This document shows positions 15,554-24,708 of a stretch of DNA of 34,657 bases, piece after piece. Source of the DNA: Ignavibacteria bacterium (lineage in GTDB: Bacteria > Bacteroidota > Ignavibacteria > Tepidaquicellales > OLB5). The notes beneath the pieces were generated by a model. The model was given only the letters and a program-made list of their open reading frames with translations. It was not told the origin of the DNA and ran no database searches. The translations under genes were made by a program, and so were the position numbers. The stretch lies in assembly GCA_030835085.1 (NCBI GenBank), contig JAUQWQ010000203.1, positions 1-34,657 on the forward strand, given 5' to 3'. How positions within the stretch are numbered: the first letter of the stretch is position 1; each line of letters begins with the position of its first letter.

Positions 15554-17569
15554 TTACGGAGTTTTAAGTGTGTTTATTTCGTTCAATAGTTTTATTGCAA
15601 ACTGGTTACCGGGTTCTGCTATCAATATCTGCTGACAGTAATTTTTTGCCGTCTCAATGTTCCCTTGCTTAAAGTTCAGGTATGCCGCTGTGAGATATGC
15701 ATCAAGTGATTTTGGCCTGAGCTCAAGTACTATGTTCATTAACTCATCTGCTTTATTAAGGTCACCCTTTTTTATATAATACCTCGCAAGATTAATTCTG
15801 TAAGTAATGCTCACCGGATCTTTTTCCAGTACTTTCAGCTCAAGCGCCTTTGCTTCCTGCTCACGCCCCATTTCGTAATATATCAGCGATAAAAGCGCGC
15901 TGCACTCATTTTTAAAATAGTGTGAGCTTAACAATCCTTCTACCTGCCCTGCTGCCTGGTTCAGCAGGTTCATTTTGGTTTCTTTCGGCATGGTTTCATG
16001 TGAAAATACCTGCCTGTATACTGTATAAGAAAGCATATACTTATAATCAGTGTAATAATCGTTCAGAGCAATAGCCGTATTCATATTGTATACTGCTTCA
16101 GCAAACTTACCCTGTTTTATTAAATTGTTCCCAAGCTTAAAAAAGCGGTCCGCTTTCAGGTCATTGATACTGCTGTAAATATTGTACGAACACAAAATAA
16201 CAAGTAGAACGGATATAGCAGCAATAATATTTGTATTAACTTTTACTTCTTTGGTTTTTATTGTATCAGCCGCTTTAATGGCGGCAATAATAACAAAAAA
16301 GTAAAGCAGAATAGAAACATCATCAAAATTAGTAAGACCGTAAACAGAATATCCAGCAATAAAGGCTGCGAAAGAGATGAACAGTATTTTCTCCGAAGGT
16401 TCTGTACTTCTGAAAATGTTTATTATTGAGCGTCTGAATGACTGTACCAAAATACTTAAATAGGCAAAAAATCCAATGAGCCCCATTGAATAAAGCATAT
16501 ATAAAAAATTATTATGCGGGTGATCAAAATATCCGGTTCTTTCAAGCAATCTAAGCCTGCCGGAGTAAAACTCTTCAAAAGCCGATGAAAATAAAGCGAT
16601 ACCTGTTCCAAATAACGGGTACCTGTAAAAAATATTAAACGATTCCTGCCACAAAACCAGCCTTGGATTATTTGAGAAACTGAATATGCTTAATATCCTT
16701 CCGGAAAGAAAGCTTCCGGGAAAAATTAACATATATAGTATAAGTATCAGTAATGCCCCGCCTGCAATGTACAGAATATTCCTGATATTCTTACCTGTTT
16801 GCAGCCGGGGTCCCTCAGATGCTTTTTTATTTCTGTTAGCCAGGAAATATAGAACCGGTATTACGGCAATTTCCGCAGCAACAGCTAAATAAGCTGATCT
16901 TGTGCCGGATACAATTATACCTCCCAATATAATTACGGGGAGCAGTACTTTAAATATCGTATTACTTTTACCGGAAATATTCAGAGCTGAAAATGGGAAT
17001 ATCAGCACCAGGAATCCGCCGAAGAAAACCGCATTCCCGAATGTTGAACCGGGCCTGTCAATTCCCGGCTGATGGATACCGAACGGATCGCTGCCTGAGA
17101 GCTGTACAAAAGAATACAGTGATACAACTACCGCAATAATTTCAGCCAGTAAAAAAAATATTTTAAATCGTTTTTTATCCGTTAAAATACCGGATGATAA
17201 AAAATAGATAGCTGCCAAATATAGAAATGTGATAAGGCTAATCTGTCTCTGATACTGCCCGAATACACTGACTTTTGGATTTATTGAAAAAATGGCTGAT
17301 AGAACAGCGGCAGTTAAAAATATTAATACGGGAACATCAATTGACCCGTTTATATTAAATGAGAGTTTACTCTTATTTCTTAAATTATCCTCAGTTAGAA
17401 TTATAAGACTGAAAATAATAAAAAAGGAACCCGTTATGATAAACGCGCTCATTTTTACAAGATCAACAGGATTTTCGAAATACATAGATATAGCAAAGGG
17501 TACACTTATAATAAGCAGAACAAAAAAATAAAAAGGAATATAACTTAAAGTATTGGTACGGGTATCCAT
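15554..17569 (-). CDS. O-antigen ligase/Wzy-like membrane protein with C-terminal TPR domain
   Basis: 671 aa. About ten to twelve hydrophobic segments up to residue about 460, with the ligase-family region RLVLWQESFNIFYRYPLFGT and the conserved histidine motif YFDHPHNNFLYML in a periplasmic loop. The last 190 residues are soluble TPR repeats (RFFKLGNNLIKQGKFAEAVY, KALELKVLEKDPVSITYRIN, LDAYLTAAYLNFKQGNIETA). Such proteins join or polymerise surface glycans on lipid carriers; ligase and polymerase cannot be separated by sequence. Last gene of the long minus-strand operon, 2 nt after the MscS gene. Confidence 0.85.
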   Translation of the reverse strand: MDTRTNTLSYIPFYFFVLLIISVPFAISMYFENPVDLVKMSAFIITGSFFIIFSLIILTEDNLRNKSKLSFNINGSIDVPVLIFLTAAVLSAIFSINPKVSVFGQYQRQISLITFLYLAAIYFLSSGILTDKKRFKIFFLLAEIIAVVVSLYSFVQLSGSDPFGIHQPGIDRPGSTFGNAVFFGGFLVLIFPFSALNISGKSNTIFKVLLPVIILGGIIVSGTRSAYLAVAAEIAVIPVLYFLANRNKKASEGPRLQTGKNIRNILYIAGGALLILILYMLIFPGSFLSGRILSIFSFSNNPRLVLWQESFNIFYRYPLFGTGIALFSSAFEEFYSGRLRLLERTGYFDHPHNNFLYMLYSMGLIGFFAYLSILVQSFRRSIINIFRSTEPSEKILFISFAAFIAGYSVYGLTNFDDVSILLYFFVIIAAIKAADTIKTKEVKVNTNIIAAISVLLVILCSYNIYSSINDLKADRFFKLGNNLIKQGKFAEAVYNMNTAIALNDYYTDYKYMLSYTVYRQVFSHETMPKETKMNLLNQAAGQVEGLLSSHYFKNECSALLSLIYYEMGREQEAKALELKVLEKDPVSITYRINLARYYIKKGDLNKADELMNIVLELRPKSLDAYLTAAYLNFKQGNIETAKNYCQQILIAEPGNQFAIKLLNEINTLKTP

Positions 17570-17571
17570 CG

Positions 17572-18381
17572 TTATTTTTTCAGGTTAACATCCATTTGCG
17601 GGAAAGGGATTGTAATGCCATTTTTATCAAATTCAATTTTTACAGCTTCGTTCATGTAAAATCCCAGCTCAACAATATCAACCGTATTTACCCATACCCT
17701 TGACTCAATATCAACCGAGCTTGCCGAAAGCTGCTTAACACCTATCACCGCTTCAGGATCTTTGAGTATTTTGGGATTTGAATTAATTACAGACTGAATA
17801 ACACTTTTGGCTTTTTCTATATCATCAGAATAACTGATTGAAAATACCGTATCTATTCTGCGTGTCGGCTCGAGTGTATAATTTACAATTGTACCTGTTG
17901 AAAGCGGTCCGTTGGGTATAAATACTACTTTATTTTCCAGAGTATTTATTACAGTATTAAAAATGCGCAGCTCCATCACAGTTCCTTTATGTCCCTGTGC
18001 TTCAATGAAATCGCCTTTGCTGAAAGGTTTATATATTAACAGTAATACGCCTCCCGCAAAATGCTGCAGTGAGCCTGATAGCGCCATTCCCAGCGATATA
18101 CCGACCGCGCCAAGCAGCGCAATGAATGAAGTCATTTCTATGCCTATCATTCCCATAACACTGATAAGCATCAGTACTTTTAATATTATTGATGCAAGCG
18201 TTTTGAAAAAGGGCCGCAATGATTCATCAACTTTCCTTGACTCCATTACTTTGCCAAGGAACCTGATGAAAAGCTTTATAAGGTACAGCCCCACAACAAG
18301 CGTTATCAAAGCCAAAGCAAGCTTCGGCAGGTATTCAATTATCTTTTCTGTAAGTACCTCAATTGAGTGATTATCGAGCAT
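17572..18381 (-). CDS. mscS: Small-conductance mechanosensitive channel, MscS family
   Basis: 269 aa, close to E. coli MscS (286 aa). Three membrane helices at about 20-40, 60-80 and 85-115; the pore helix shows the Ala/Gly pattern ALLGAVGISLGMALSGSLQH. It is followed by the beta domain (KPFSKGDFIEAQGHKGTVME, VFIPNGPLSTGTIVNYT) and a cytoplasmic domain ending ITIPFPQMDVNLKK. It releases solutes on osmotic down-shock. Its position among envelope genes suggests general envelope protection; spacing to neighbours is 12 and 2 nt. Confidence 0.93.
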   Translation of the reverse strand: MLDNHSIEVLTEKIIEYLPKLALALITLVVGLYLIKLFIRFLGKVMESRKVDESLRPFFKTLASIILKVLMLISVMGMIGIEMTSFIALLGAVGISLGMALSGSLQHFAGGVLLLIYKPFSKGDFIEAQGHKGTVMELRIFNTVINTLENKVVFIPNGPLSTGTIVNYTLEPTRRIDTVFSISYSDDIEKAKSVIQSVINSNPKILKDPEAVIGVKQLSASSVDIESRVWVNTVDIVELGFYMNEAVKIEFDKNGITIPFPQMDVNLKK

Positions 18382-18393
18382 TAAATATTTTAC

Positions 18394-18867
18394 CTACCTC
18401 ATTTTATTAAAATAAAAATCTATCTTTTTTGTGTTACCGTCTTTACCGGGTCCCTCTATAAATGCATGCAGGTTACCCTCTTCAAGCAGGTAAGTGATCT
18501 TTTTCGGGAAGTCGTGTTCCGGGTTTTCAAATACTGCACTTGTATCACTTACGTTTGTGAGCAGAAATTTAACCGGTGCGGGGTTGTGGGGTACATCCGC
18601 AACATAATATATCCCGTCAGGGGTATTTTCAATTTTCAGTGATTCACTGAATGTCACTTCCCCGTTCTTAATTGTTTTTGAAGAACCTTCATACAAATTG
18701 TCGCCTGTGACCTTCCACTCTTCATAACTTCTGCTGTCGCTGCCATCGGGCGAGACCCAGCTGTCTACTATCCACAAAAGTTTCTGCATCGGGGTTTTTT
18801 CCTGTGATTCTGCCATATTGGTTATAAATAGAATTAATATGAGGTATTGAATTATTTGCTTTATCAT
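18394..18867 (-). CDS. Exported DUF6265-like protein
   Basis: 157 aa. Signal peptide MIKQIIQYLILILFITNMAES. The mature part resembles DUF6265 proteins: WIVDSWVSPDG near the start, EEWKVTGDNLYEGSSKTIKN, a central YYVADVPHNPAPVKFLL, the characteristic FENPEHDFPKKITY (about 113-126) and a final AFIEGPGKDG. Probably a small periplasmic beta-barrel or lipocalin-like fold; function unknown. It sits 9 nt after the glycosyltransferase and 12 nt before mscS. Confidence 0.8.
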   Translation of the reverse strand: MIKQIIQYLILILFITNMAESQEKTPMQKLLWIVDSWVSPDGSDSRSYEEWKVTGDNLYEGSSKTIKNGEVTFSESLKIENTPDGIYYVADVPHNPAPVKFLLTNVSDTSAVFENPEHDFPKKITYLLEEGNLHAFIEGPGKDGNTKKIDFYFNKMR

Positions 18868-18876
18868 ACGGCAAAT

Positions 18877-20004
18877 TTAAGGATTATTGATGATTCTTAC
18901 TATTGATGAATAAATTTCATTTGTATCTATATCGTGCATGCAGTTTGCGCCGAATTTTTCGCCATCGGGAATGAATCCGCCGCATTTACCATTGCTGCAC
19001 AATGAACAGGTTTTTTGTGACTGAATAATTGTATGCATTTCGTCATTTTCATAAATTTTCCACATAATGTCATCATATTTTTCAAGCAGACCAATAGTTT
19101 TTACACCTATTGCTGCGGCAAGATGTCTTGGGCCTGAGTTATGCACAAGTACAGCATCCGCAGTTTTTAGAATACCTGCCAGTCCGGATATTGTATCGGT
19201 TTTTATAAGTGACAATTTATTCTTATATATTTCCTGAAGCGATATTATATACTCCTCATCATATTCACTGTACGCACAAAGGATCTGCAAATCGATTTTG
19301 GCTTTCAACATTTTTACTAATTCCGACATCATAGCAGGAGGCAGCTGCCTGTCTTTATCGCTTGCGCCGGGGTGAATGATAAGAAGCTTTTTGTTCTGGT
19401 TGATTTTTAATTCATCAAGAATTTTTTTTGCGTTTATGATTTCATTATCCGGAATATGATAATATGTTTCCTTACTTTTTGCTGTTACCCCAAGAGGTTT
19501 AAGCAGGTCACAGAAATAATTAAGCACACCGGAATCACTTCGTTTTATCGCAGGCTTATCTGTTAACAGGAATCCAAACTGCTGGCCTTTTTCACCGATG
19601 CGTTTTTTTATTCCCGCAAAAAACGACCATATCACAAACCTGTTCTGCGGAAAGGTCGAAATGACCGCATAATATTTCTGCTTCTTTAAATATTTTATGC
19701 AGTTCCACTCTGCCTTTAGCCTGGCAAACCCTTTAAGGCTGCGCATTGCCCTGCGGTCAAGCTCAAGAACCGTATCAACATTCGGATTATCCCTGAAAAT
19801 TTCCGCAGTGCCGCTGTAATTTGTGTGTTCTATATAAGGGTTACCTGTTGGATCATTATTAATGTATTTCCTGCGGTGAAAAAGCAGGATAGTAATGTTA
19901 ACGCCCGGCAAAGATTCCTTTGCCGCTTTAAGAGCGGGAGTTAATACAATAGAATCTCCCATCTGGCCTTCAGCCAGAAAAAGTATTTTTCTTATCTCCC
20001 GCAA
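18877..20004 (-). CDS. Glycosyltransferase family 9 (heptosyltransferase-like)
   Basis: 375 aa GT-B enzyme. The N-terminal KILFLAEGQMGDSIVLTPAL matches the acceptor-side loop of GT9 proteins; the donor side shows LLIIHPGASDKDRQLP and AVLVHNSGPRHLAAAIG (usually NDSGPMHLA). GT9 enzymes add heptose or related sugars to lipopolysaccharide cores or protein glycans. Near the end is a cysteine cluster CSLCSNGKCGG with a later C in GANCMHDID, which may bind a metal. The start is TTG at 20004; the first in-frame ATG would cut the acceptor loop. It lies 18 nt after the methylmalonyl-CoA epimerase gene. Confidence 0.87.
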   Translation of the reverse strand: MREIRKILFLAEGQMGDSIVLTPALKAAKESLPGVNITILLFHRRKYINNDPTGNPYIEHTNYSGTAEIFRDNPNVDTVLELDRRAMRSLKGFARLKAEWNCIKYLKKQKYYAVISTFPQNRFVIWSFFAGIKKRIGEKGQQFGFLLTDKPAIKRSDSGVLNYFCDLLKPLGVTAKSKETYYHIPDNEIINAKKILDELKINQNKKLLIIHPGASDKDRQLPPAMMSELVKMLKAKIDLQILCAYSEYDEEYIISLQEIYKNKLSLIKTDTISGLAGILKTADAVLVHNSGPRHLAAAIGVKTIGLLEKYDDIMWKIYENDEMHTIIQSQKTCSLCSNGKCGGFIPDGEKFGANCMHDIDTNEIYSSIVRIINNP

Positions 20005-20022
20005 ATAAAAATTATTCTGTTG

Positions 20023-20421
20023 TTAGTGCTGGCAGACTTCTGTCAAAACGCCGCCTATGGATTTTGGATTTACAAAAGCAATAAGCATGTTATCTGAACC
20101 TACTCTGGGTTCTTTATTTATCAACTCGAATCCTTCATCACCTAAACGCTTCAGGTCGCTTTTCACATCATCAGATTCATAGGCAATATGGTGAATACCT
20201 TCGCCGCGTTTTTCTATGAATTTGGATATCGGTGAATCCGGTGATGTTCCTTCCAAAAGCTCTATTGTTGATTCACCAATTGTGAATTTCACAACATTAA
20301 CTTTCTGCTCTGACACAAATTCCGGTTCTGAAGGCTCTGATTGTAAAAGTTTTCTGTAAGTTTCCGATGCTGCTTTAAGGTCTTTTACTGCTATCCCGAG
20401 GTGCGATATTTTGTTTATCAT
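20023..20421 (-). CDS. mce: Methylmalonyl-CoA epimerase
   Basis: 132 aa VOC-fold metalloenzyme that interconverts (S)- and (R)-methylmalonyl-CoA in propionate metabolism. Metal ligands are visible as H7 (ISHLGIAV), H78 (GIHHIAYES) and E128 (VLTEVCQ), with an acidic residue in IELLEG as the fourth. The closing GVLTEVCQ is standard. Unusually it stands inside an envelope-glycan operon rather than beside mutase or carboxylase genes; its ATG overlaps the manC stop by 4 bases, so it is translated in concert with it. Confidence 0.92.
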   Translation of the reverse strand: MINKISHLGIAVKDLKAASETYRKLLQSEPSEPEFVSEQKVNVVKFTIGESTIELLEGTSPDSPISKFIEKRGEGIHHIAYESDDVKSDLKRLGDEGFELINKEPRVGSDNMLIAFVNPKSIGGVLTEVCQH

Positions 20422-21506
20422 ATGTAATCGCTGAGTCCCTTTCTTTTTAAGTAGTCAACTATCTCCTTTACTTCCTGCGTTCTGTCTTTTTTGCATATAA
20501 GCAGTCCGTCTTTTGTATCTATAATTATCAGGTCATCTGCCCCGATAACACCCACAAATCCTTTTGGAGACATTATAAGATTATTATGTGAGTCTTTTAT
20601 AAAGCTATCGCCAATGATGGCATTATTATTTTTATCTTTATTCTTAAGCCTGTATACTTCATCCCAGCTTCCAAGATCGCTCCATTTAAGGTCAGCTTTA
20701 ATAACAAACACATTCTTCGCTTTTTCCATGATACCGTAATCGATTGATATACCTTTTATCTCAGCAAAGACCTGCTCAAGTACCTGTTGGTATTTCTGGG
20801 TATGAATGGCATTTTCAATTTTCTGCATTGCATGATGAAGGTCAGGCAAAAGCTCACTCATTTGTTTTAACATTGTATCCGCACGGAAAATGAACATGCC
20901 GCTGTTCCATAAAAAGTCACCTGATTCAAGGAATATCTTTGCCGTTTCAATCGATGGCTTTTCGGCGAATGTCTTTACCCGGTAAATATTAACGTCGCTT
21001 TTTTCAGCCTTATAAAATGCGTCTTCTATGAACTGAATATAGCCGTAGCCGGTTTCGGGATGTGAGGGAACAATGCCTAGCGTAACAATGGCATCTTTAT
21101 CTTCAACAAACTTCAGCCCGGTATTTACTACCTTTGTGAATTCATCAACATTTTCAATCAAGTGATCGGCGGGTACAACGAACATTTTTGCTTTTTCGTC
21201 ATATTGTTTGAGTATGGTTGAGGCAAGTCCTATACAGGGAGCCGTATTCCTGCCGACCGGCTCACCTATAATGTTCTCTTTTGGGATCCGCGGAAGCTGT
21301 TTTTTAACCAGATCAATATACTGCTTATTGGTAATGATAAAAACCTGGTCCAAAGGTACAATATCTTTCAGCCTTTTTATGGTAAGCTGAAGCATCGTAT
21401 CGGTGGAGTTTGCTATGGGTAAAAACTGTTTGGGCAGTTTTGATGTGCCATAGGGCCAGAACCTTGCTCCAACTCCGCCTGCCATTACAATAGCGTATGA
21501 TTTCAT
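20418..21506 (-). CDS. manC: Mannose-1-phosphate guanylyltransferase
   Basis: 362 aa nucleotidyltransferase making GDP-mannose from mannose-1-phosphate and GTP. The N-terminal loop MAGGVGARFWPYGTSKLPKQ is the GTP-binding signature, followed by IGEPVGRNTAPCIGLA, the metal-binding FVVPADHLI and FAEKPSIETAK. FLWNSGMFIF and IDYGIMEKA are typical of the family. It is the short, single-function form without an isomerase domain. GDP-mannose would feed surface polysaccharide synthesis, consistent with neighbouring glycosyltransferase and ligase genes. Confidence 0.94.
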   Translation of the reverse strand: MKSYAIVMAGGVGARFWPYGTSKLPKQFLPIANSTDTMLQLTIKRLKDIVPLDQVFIITNKQYIDLVKKQLPRIPKENIIGEPVGRNTAPCIGLASTILKQYDEKAKMFVVPADHLIENVDEFTKVVNTGLKFVEDKDAIVTLGIVPSHPETGYGYIQFIEDAFYKAEKSDVNIYRVKTFAEKPSIETAKIFLESGDFLWNSGMFIFRADTMLKQMSELLPDLHHAMQKIENAIHTQKYQQVLEQVFAEIKGISIDYGIMEKAKNVFVIKADLKWSDLGSWDEVYRLKNKDKNNNAIIGDSFIKDSHNNLIMSPKGFVGVIGADDLIIIDTKDGLLICKKDRTQEVKEIVDYLKRKGLSDYI

Positions 21507-21526
21507 ATTATCAATAATTTATTTAT

Positions 21527-23434
21527 TTAGGAATCCGCGAATATTTTTACAGGATTATTCAAATGCTGAACCAGGACGTTAAAATCTTCCGGTTTCCTAT
21601 CTGTCAGGAGCATTTTGAATGTAAAGATTATATATTTAATTATTTGCTGTACTTCAGGCTCCTGCATATCCATCCTGTAATCCTTCACATACTTTAAAAA
21701 CACGTATGTTACCTCGGCAAGTTTCAAAACGTCATTATTTTTTATCGCTGCAGCTATCCTGGCAATAAGCCTTAGCGCATTATTGAGCTCACTTATTTTT
21801 TCCAGGGCTTCTATTTTGCTGTACTCACCTTTTAAATTTCCGATGCTTACAAAACTCTTTTCAAATTCTTTTACAAGATATTTAAGCCTGAATACAGCTG
21901 ATTCCATCTGGGATTTTTTCAATGCCGGTTTTTCAATTATTGGTTTATAAACTTCCTCCGGAAATTGCTGTTCAACACGCTGTTGCTCTTCAATTTTAAC
22001 TTCGGGTAACTCTTCTTCTTTTACAGCGGGCTCCCCGGCAGATTCTTCAGAAACCGGAACGATCTCTTTTTCACGCTCAGTGCTTATATCAGATTTCAGC
22101 TTTTCAATTTTATCAACTATCGTATCATAGTTCAGGTAATCTTCGCCTTTTATAAGGCTGTTAACAAGTGCAAGTGATGAATCAAGCAGCTTTATGCGCT
22201 CATCAGTCAGAAGCTCTGGCTGGCTGATGGATTTTGTAAAATAAATATTCATTGTCAGGAATATATCAGCAGTAAGATCAAACGAAAGCTGCCTGGAAAG
22301 GTTTGAAAGTTCACTTGTAATGCCCATTATCTCGGTCAGGCACTGCAGGCATTTCTCGCTTAGCTTGCCGGGTTCATCTGTCATGCAGTCCCTGTTCACC
22401 GTAGCCAGCAGTTTTTCCAGTATCTTTACTTCCTCAAAGAATCTTGTTTCAAAAGTGTAATAAGCTTCATTTGTTATAGCCTCTTCCTTTACATGGTCAT
22501 CTTCCTGTGAAGTTCCAAGCGGTTTATGAACTTCTATTTCCAGCTCAGGCAGGTCATTGTATATCTCATTCAGCTCAATTGTTCCTTCCGTTTCAGTTTC
22601 AATATCTTCAATGATATGTTCAGATTCCTCTATCTCGTCCGGTGTAAATTCCCCTTCACCACTTCCGGATATCTCATCTGTAAGCTCTGATTGCTTTTCA
22701 TTGATTTCATCTTTATCCAAATCCGGTATATTAACTTCATCCGGTAATTTATCTTCATCTGATATTTTATCTTCATCTGAGAGCTTCTCTTCCTCAGATA
22801 TAATTTCTTCTTCTTTTACAACCAATGATGCTTCTTCTTCTTTATCTGAATTTTCTACTGACTCACTTATGCTTTCAAGCTCAAATACTTCCGCTTCGCC
22901 TGTATAAGTTTCAGCATTTTCAATGAGCGTTAATCCTGTATCACCCGAATCCTCGTCACTTTCAACGGTTTCCATCTCTTCCATTTCAACAAGATTAGAC
23001 ACATTCTCTTCTTCAGTTGTATCTATCTTAATAGTTTCTTTTTGGTCAACAGTGGTGTTGTCTTTTTCAACTGCAATATTATCTGATTTTTCTTCGGTTA
23101 TTTCTTTGATCGCTTCCTGGACATTTTCACTTTTGTAAAGATTTATCTTTGCACATATCTTCGCGATATTTATTTTATCGTATTCAAAATTATCCTTCAG
23201 GTTAAATATGGTTACCTGTGATTTATCAATCTTATCAGATATATACAGCAGGTATTTAAAAAGCAGGTCAAGTCCCGCAGTTTTACCAATGATATAAGTT
23301 ACTTTCATAACATCATCAATTGCAATAATGCTGTCAACAAGTTTGCTCAGCCGGTAGTTTTCTTTAAACTCACTGCCGGGTGCATTAACAACCGTATATA
23401 ACAGGTAATTTATGTAATCTTTTTTAAAAGTCAT
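21527..23434 (-). CDS. Large acidic protein of unknown function with helical domains
   Basis: 635 aa, no signal peptide and no membrane segment, so probably cytoplasmic. A helical N-terminal domain (1-110) is followed by about 210 strongly acidic residues, probably disordered, that include a hexapeptide repeat at about 217-246 (KLSDED, KISDED, KLPDEV, NIPDLD). A second helical region (about 324-450) carries C350, C362 and C365; after another acidic linker there is a third helical bundle (510-635). The bundles recall Hpt-like or scaffold domains but no phospho-acceptor histidine motif was found. It is locked between alr (2 nt) and manC (20 nt). Function not known. Confidence 0.8.
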   Translation of the reverse strand: MTFKKDYINYLLYTVVNAPGSEFKENYRLSKLVDSIIAIDDVMKVTYIIGKTAGLDLLFKYLLYISDKIDKSQVTIFNLKDNFEYDKINIAKICAKINLYKSENVQEAIKEITEEKSDNIAVEKDNTTVDQKETIKIDTTEEENVSNLVEMEEMETVESDEDSGDTGLTLIENAETYTGEAEVFELESISESVENSDKEEEASLVVKEEEIISEEEKLSDEDKISDEDKLPDEVNIPDLDKDEINEKQSELTDEISGSGEGEFTPDEIEESEHIIEDIETETEGTIELNEIYNDLPELEIEVHKPLGTSQEDDHVKEEAITNEAYYTFETRFFEEVKILEKLLATVNRDCMTDEPGKLSEKCLQCLTEIMGITSELSNLSRQLSFDLTADIFLTMNIYFTKSISQPELLTDERIKLLDSSLALVNSLIKGEDYLNYDTIVDKIEKLKSDISTEREKEIVPVSEESAGEPAVKEEELPEVKIEEQQRVEQQFPEEVYKPIIEKPALKKSQMESAVFRLKYLVKEFEKSFVSIGNLKGEYSKIEALEKISELNNALRLIARIAAAIKNNDVLKLAEVTYVFLKYVKDYRMDMQEPEVQQIIKYIIFTFKMLLTDRKPEDFNVLVQHLNNPVKIFADS

Positions 23435-23436
23435 AT

Positions 23437-24585
23437 TTATCCGTTTAAATACACTCTTTCAACTCTATCGGCAACTGCGCAGATCATCTCGTAAGGTATT
23501 TTTCCGCAAAGCTTGCCAAGCTTATCAGCTCCAAGATAGTTTCCGTTCTCTTCACCCATCAAAAGAACATCATCGCCTATTTTGATATTATATCTTTTGC
23601 CCAGGCTGGCCATTATCCAGTCCATAGTGACCGCCCCAATTTGCCTGTACAGCTTTTTGTTGATAAGAACTCTTGCTTTATTGGTAAGCAGTCTTTGATA
23701 CCCGTCACCGTAGCCGATTGGTATTGACCCGATAAACTCATTCTGCTTGGCAAAATACTTTCTGCCGTATGAAACGCTTTCGCGGGCTTCTATTTTTTTA
23801 ATGAACGTTACCTTGGATTTCAGGTTCATTATAGGCTTCAGCTTGATTTTATTGCGCACACCGTTACCGGGATAGTATCCGTATAGCAGCAAACCGGGTC
23901 TGACCATATTGAAATAAGATCCCTTAAGGTCCAGTACCGCTCCGCTGTTTGCTGAGTGCACTATGGGGAATTCAATCCCCGCTTTTTTCAGCTCACCGAG
24001 CAGTTTGTTAAATCTTTTAAGCTGCAATTTAGAGAACGTTTTATTTTTCTCTTCAGATGACGCAAAATGCGTAAATATTCCTTCAAGCTCAATATTCTTT
24101 AAAGCGGCTATTTGCTGGATGGTTTTAAACGCGCCCTTGTAATCCAGCCCTATCCGGCGCATGCCTGTATCAACTTTAATATGTACTTTAAATTTGCTTT
24201 TAAACTTCCTGCTGTAATCGTTAAGGAACTTCGCCGTATCATATGACGCAACTGTTGCGGTCAGGTTATGCTTATGCAGTATAGAAACATATTTTGCAGG
24301 CTCAAGCTTTGAGTGTATCAGGGTACCGAAAACAAGTATCGGTGTATTCGGAATCAGTTTCCTTAAACGAATAGCTTCATCATAGTTTGCTACGCCAAGG
24401 AAATCAATGCCAAGATCAACCAGTTTTTTGCTCACCTCTTCAATACCGTGACCGTAAGCGTTAGCTTTAACCACACCGCATATCTTTATTTTCCGTTTGG
24501 GATACTCGCCGTGTATATGGCGTCGTATCTGCTCAACGTTAAATGCAAGCTTCGCAAAATCTATCTCAGCACGTGTTGGGTTCAA
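23437..24585 (-). CDS. alr: Alanine racemase
   Basis: 382 aa PLP enzyme that makes D-alanine for peptidoglycan. The PLP lysine is K40 in VVKANAYGHG and the second catalytic base is Y273 in SVSYGRKY; MRRIG (142-146), the HSANSGA loop and the MVRPGLLLYG segment are family-typical. The start is TTG at 24585: the frame closes with a TAA three codons upstream and starting later would cut the first beta strand. Two nt separate it from the acidic protein gene downstream. A 123-bp gap with two palindromes separates it from aspA. Confidence 0.94.
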   Translation of the reverse strand: MNPTRAEIDFAKLAFNVEQIRRHIHGEYPKRKIKICGVVKANAYGHGIEEVSKKLVDLGIDFLGVANYDEAIRLRKLIPNTPILVFGTLIHSKLEPAKYVSILHKHNLTATVASYDTAKFLNDYSRKFKSKFKVHIKVDTGMRRIGLDYKGAFKTIQQIAALKNIELEGIFTHFASSEEKNKTFSKLQLKRFNKLLGELKKAGIEFPIVHSANSGAVLDLKGSYFNMVRPGLLLYGYYPGNGVRNKIKLKPIMNLKSKVTFIKKIEARESVSYGRKYFAKQNEFIGSIPIGYGDGYQRLLTNKARVLINKKLYRQIGAVTMDWIMASLGKRYNIKIGDDVLLMGEENGNYLGADKLGKLCGKIPYEMICAVADRVERVYLNG

Positions 24586-24594
24586 TTTCTTTTA

Positions 24595-24614
24595 ATCCCC
24601 GCGAATGCGGGGAT
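24595..24614. repeat. REP-like palindrome
   Basis: ATCCCCGC and GCGGGGAT flank GAAT. This is a very widespread intergenic palindrome that reads IPANAGIHS in one frame. It lies 10 bp upstream of the alr start. Confidence 0.7.
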
Positions 24615-24642
24615 CCATTCTTTCTTCACTTATCAATATTTA

Positions 24643-24679
24643 GTTTCCCAAACTGGTCCGCCCCGGCGGATTGGGAAAC
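24643..24679. repeat. Interrupted palindrome between aspA and alr
   Basis: GTTTCCCAA and TTGGGAAAC enclose TCCGCC/GGCGGA with a five-base bulge (ACTGG). A G+C-rich dispersed repeat type; it could end aspA transcription partially or stabilise the alr message. Confidence 0.6.
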
Positions 24680-24708
24680 AGATTAAAATTATTGTTATTG
24701 TCACAACC

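Noticed and set aside
22557-23138. Two serine-rich plus-strand frames
   Set aside because: They are the antisense shadow of the acidic-repeat part of the 635-aa protein (GAT/GAA codons read backwards as serine codons).
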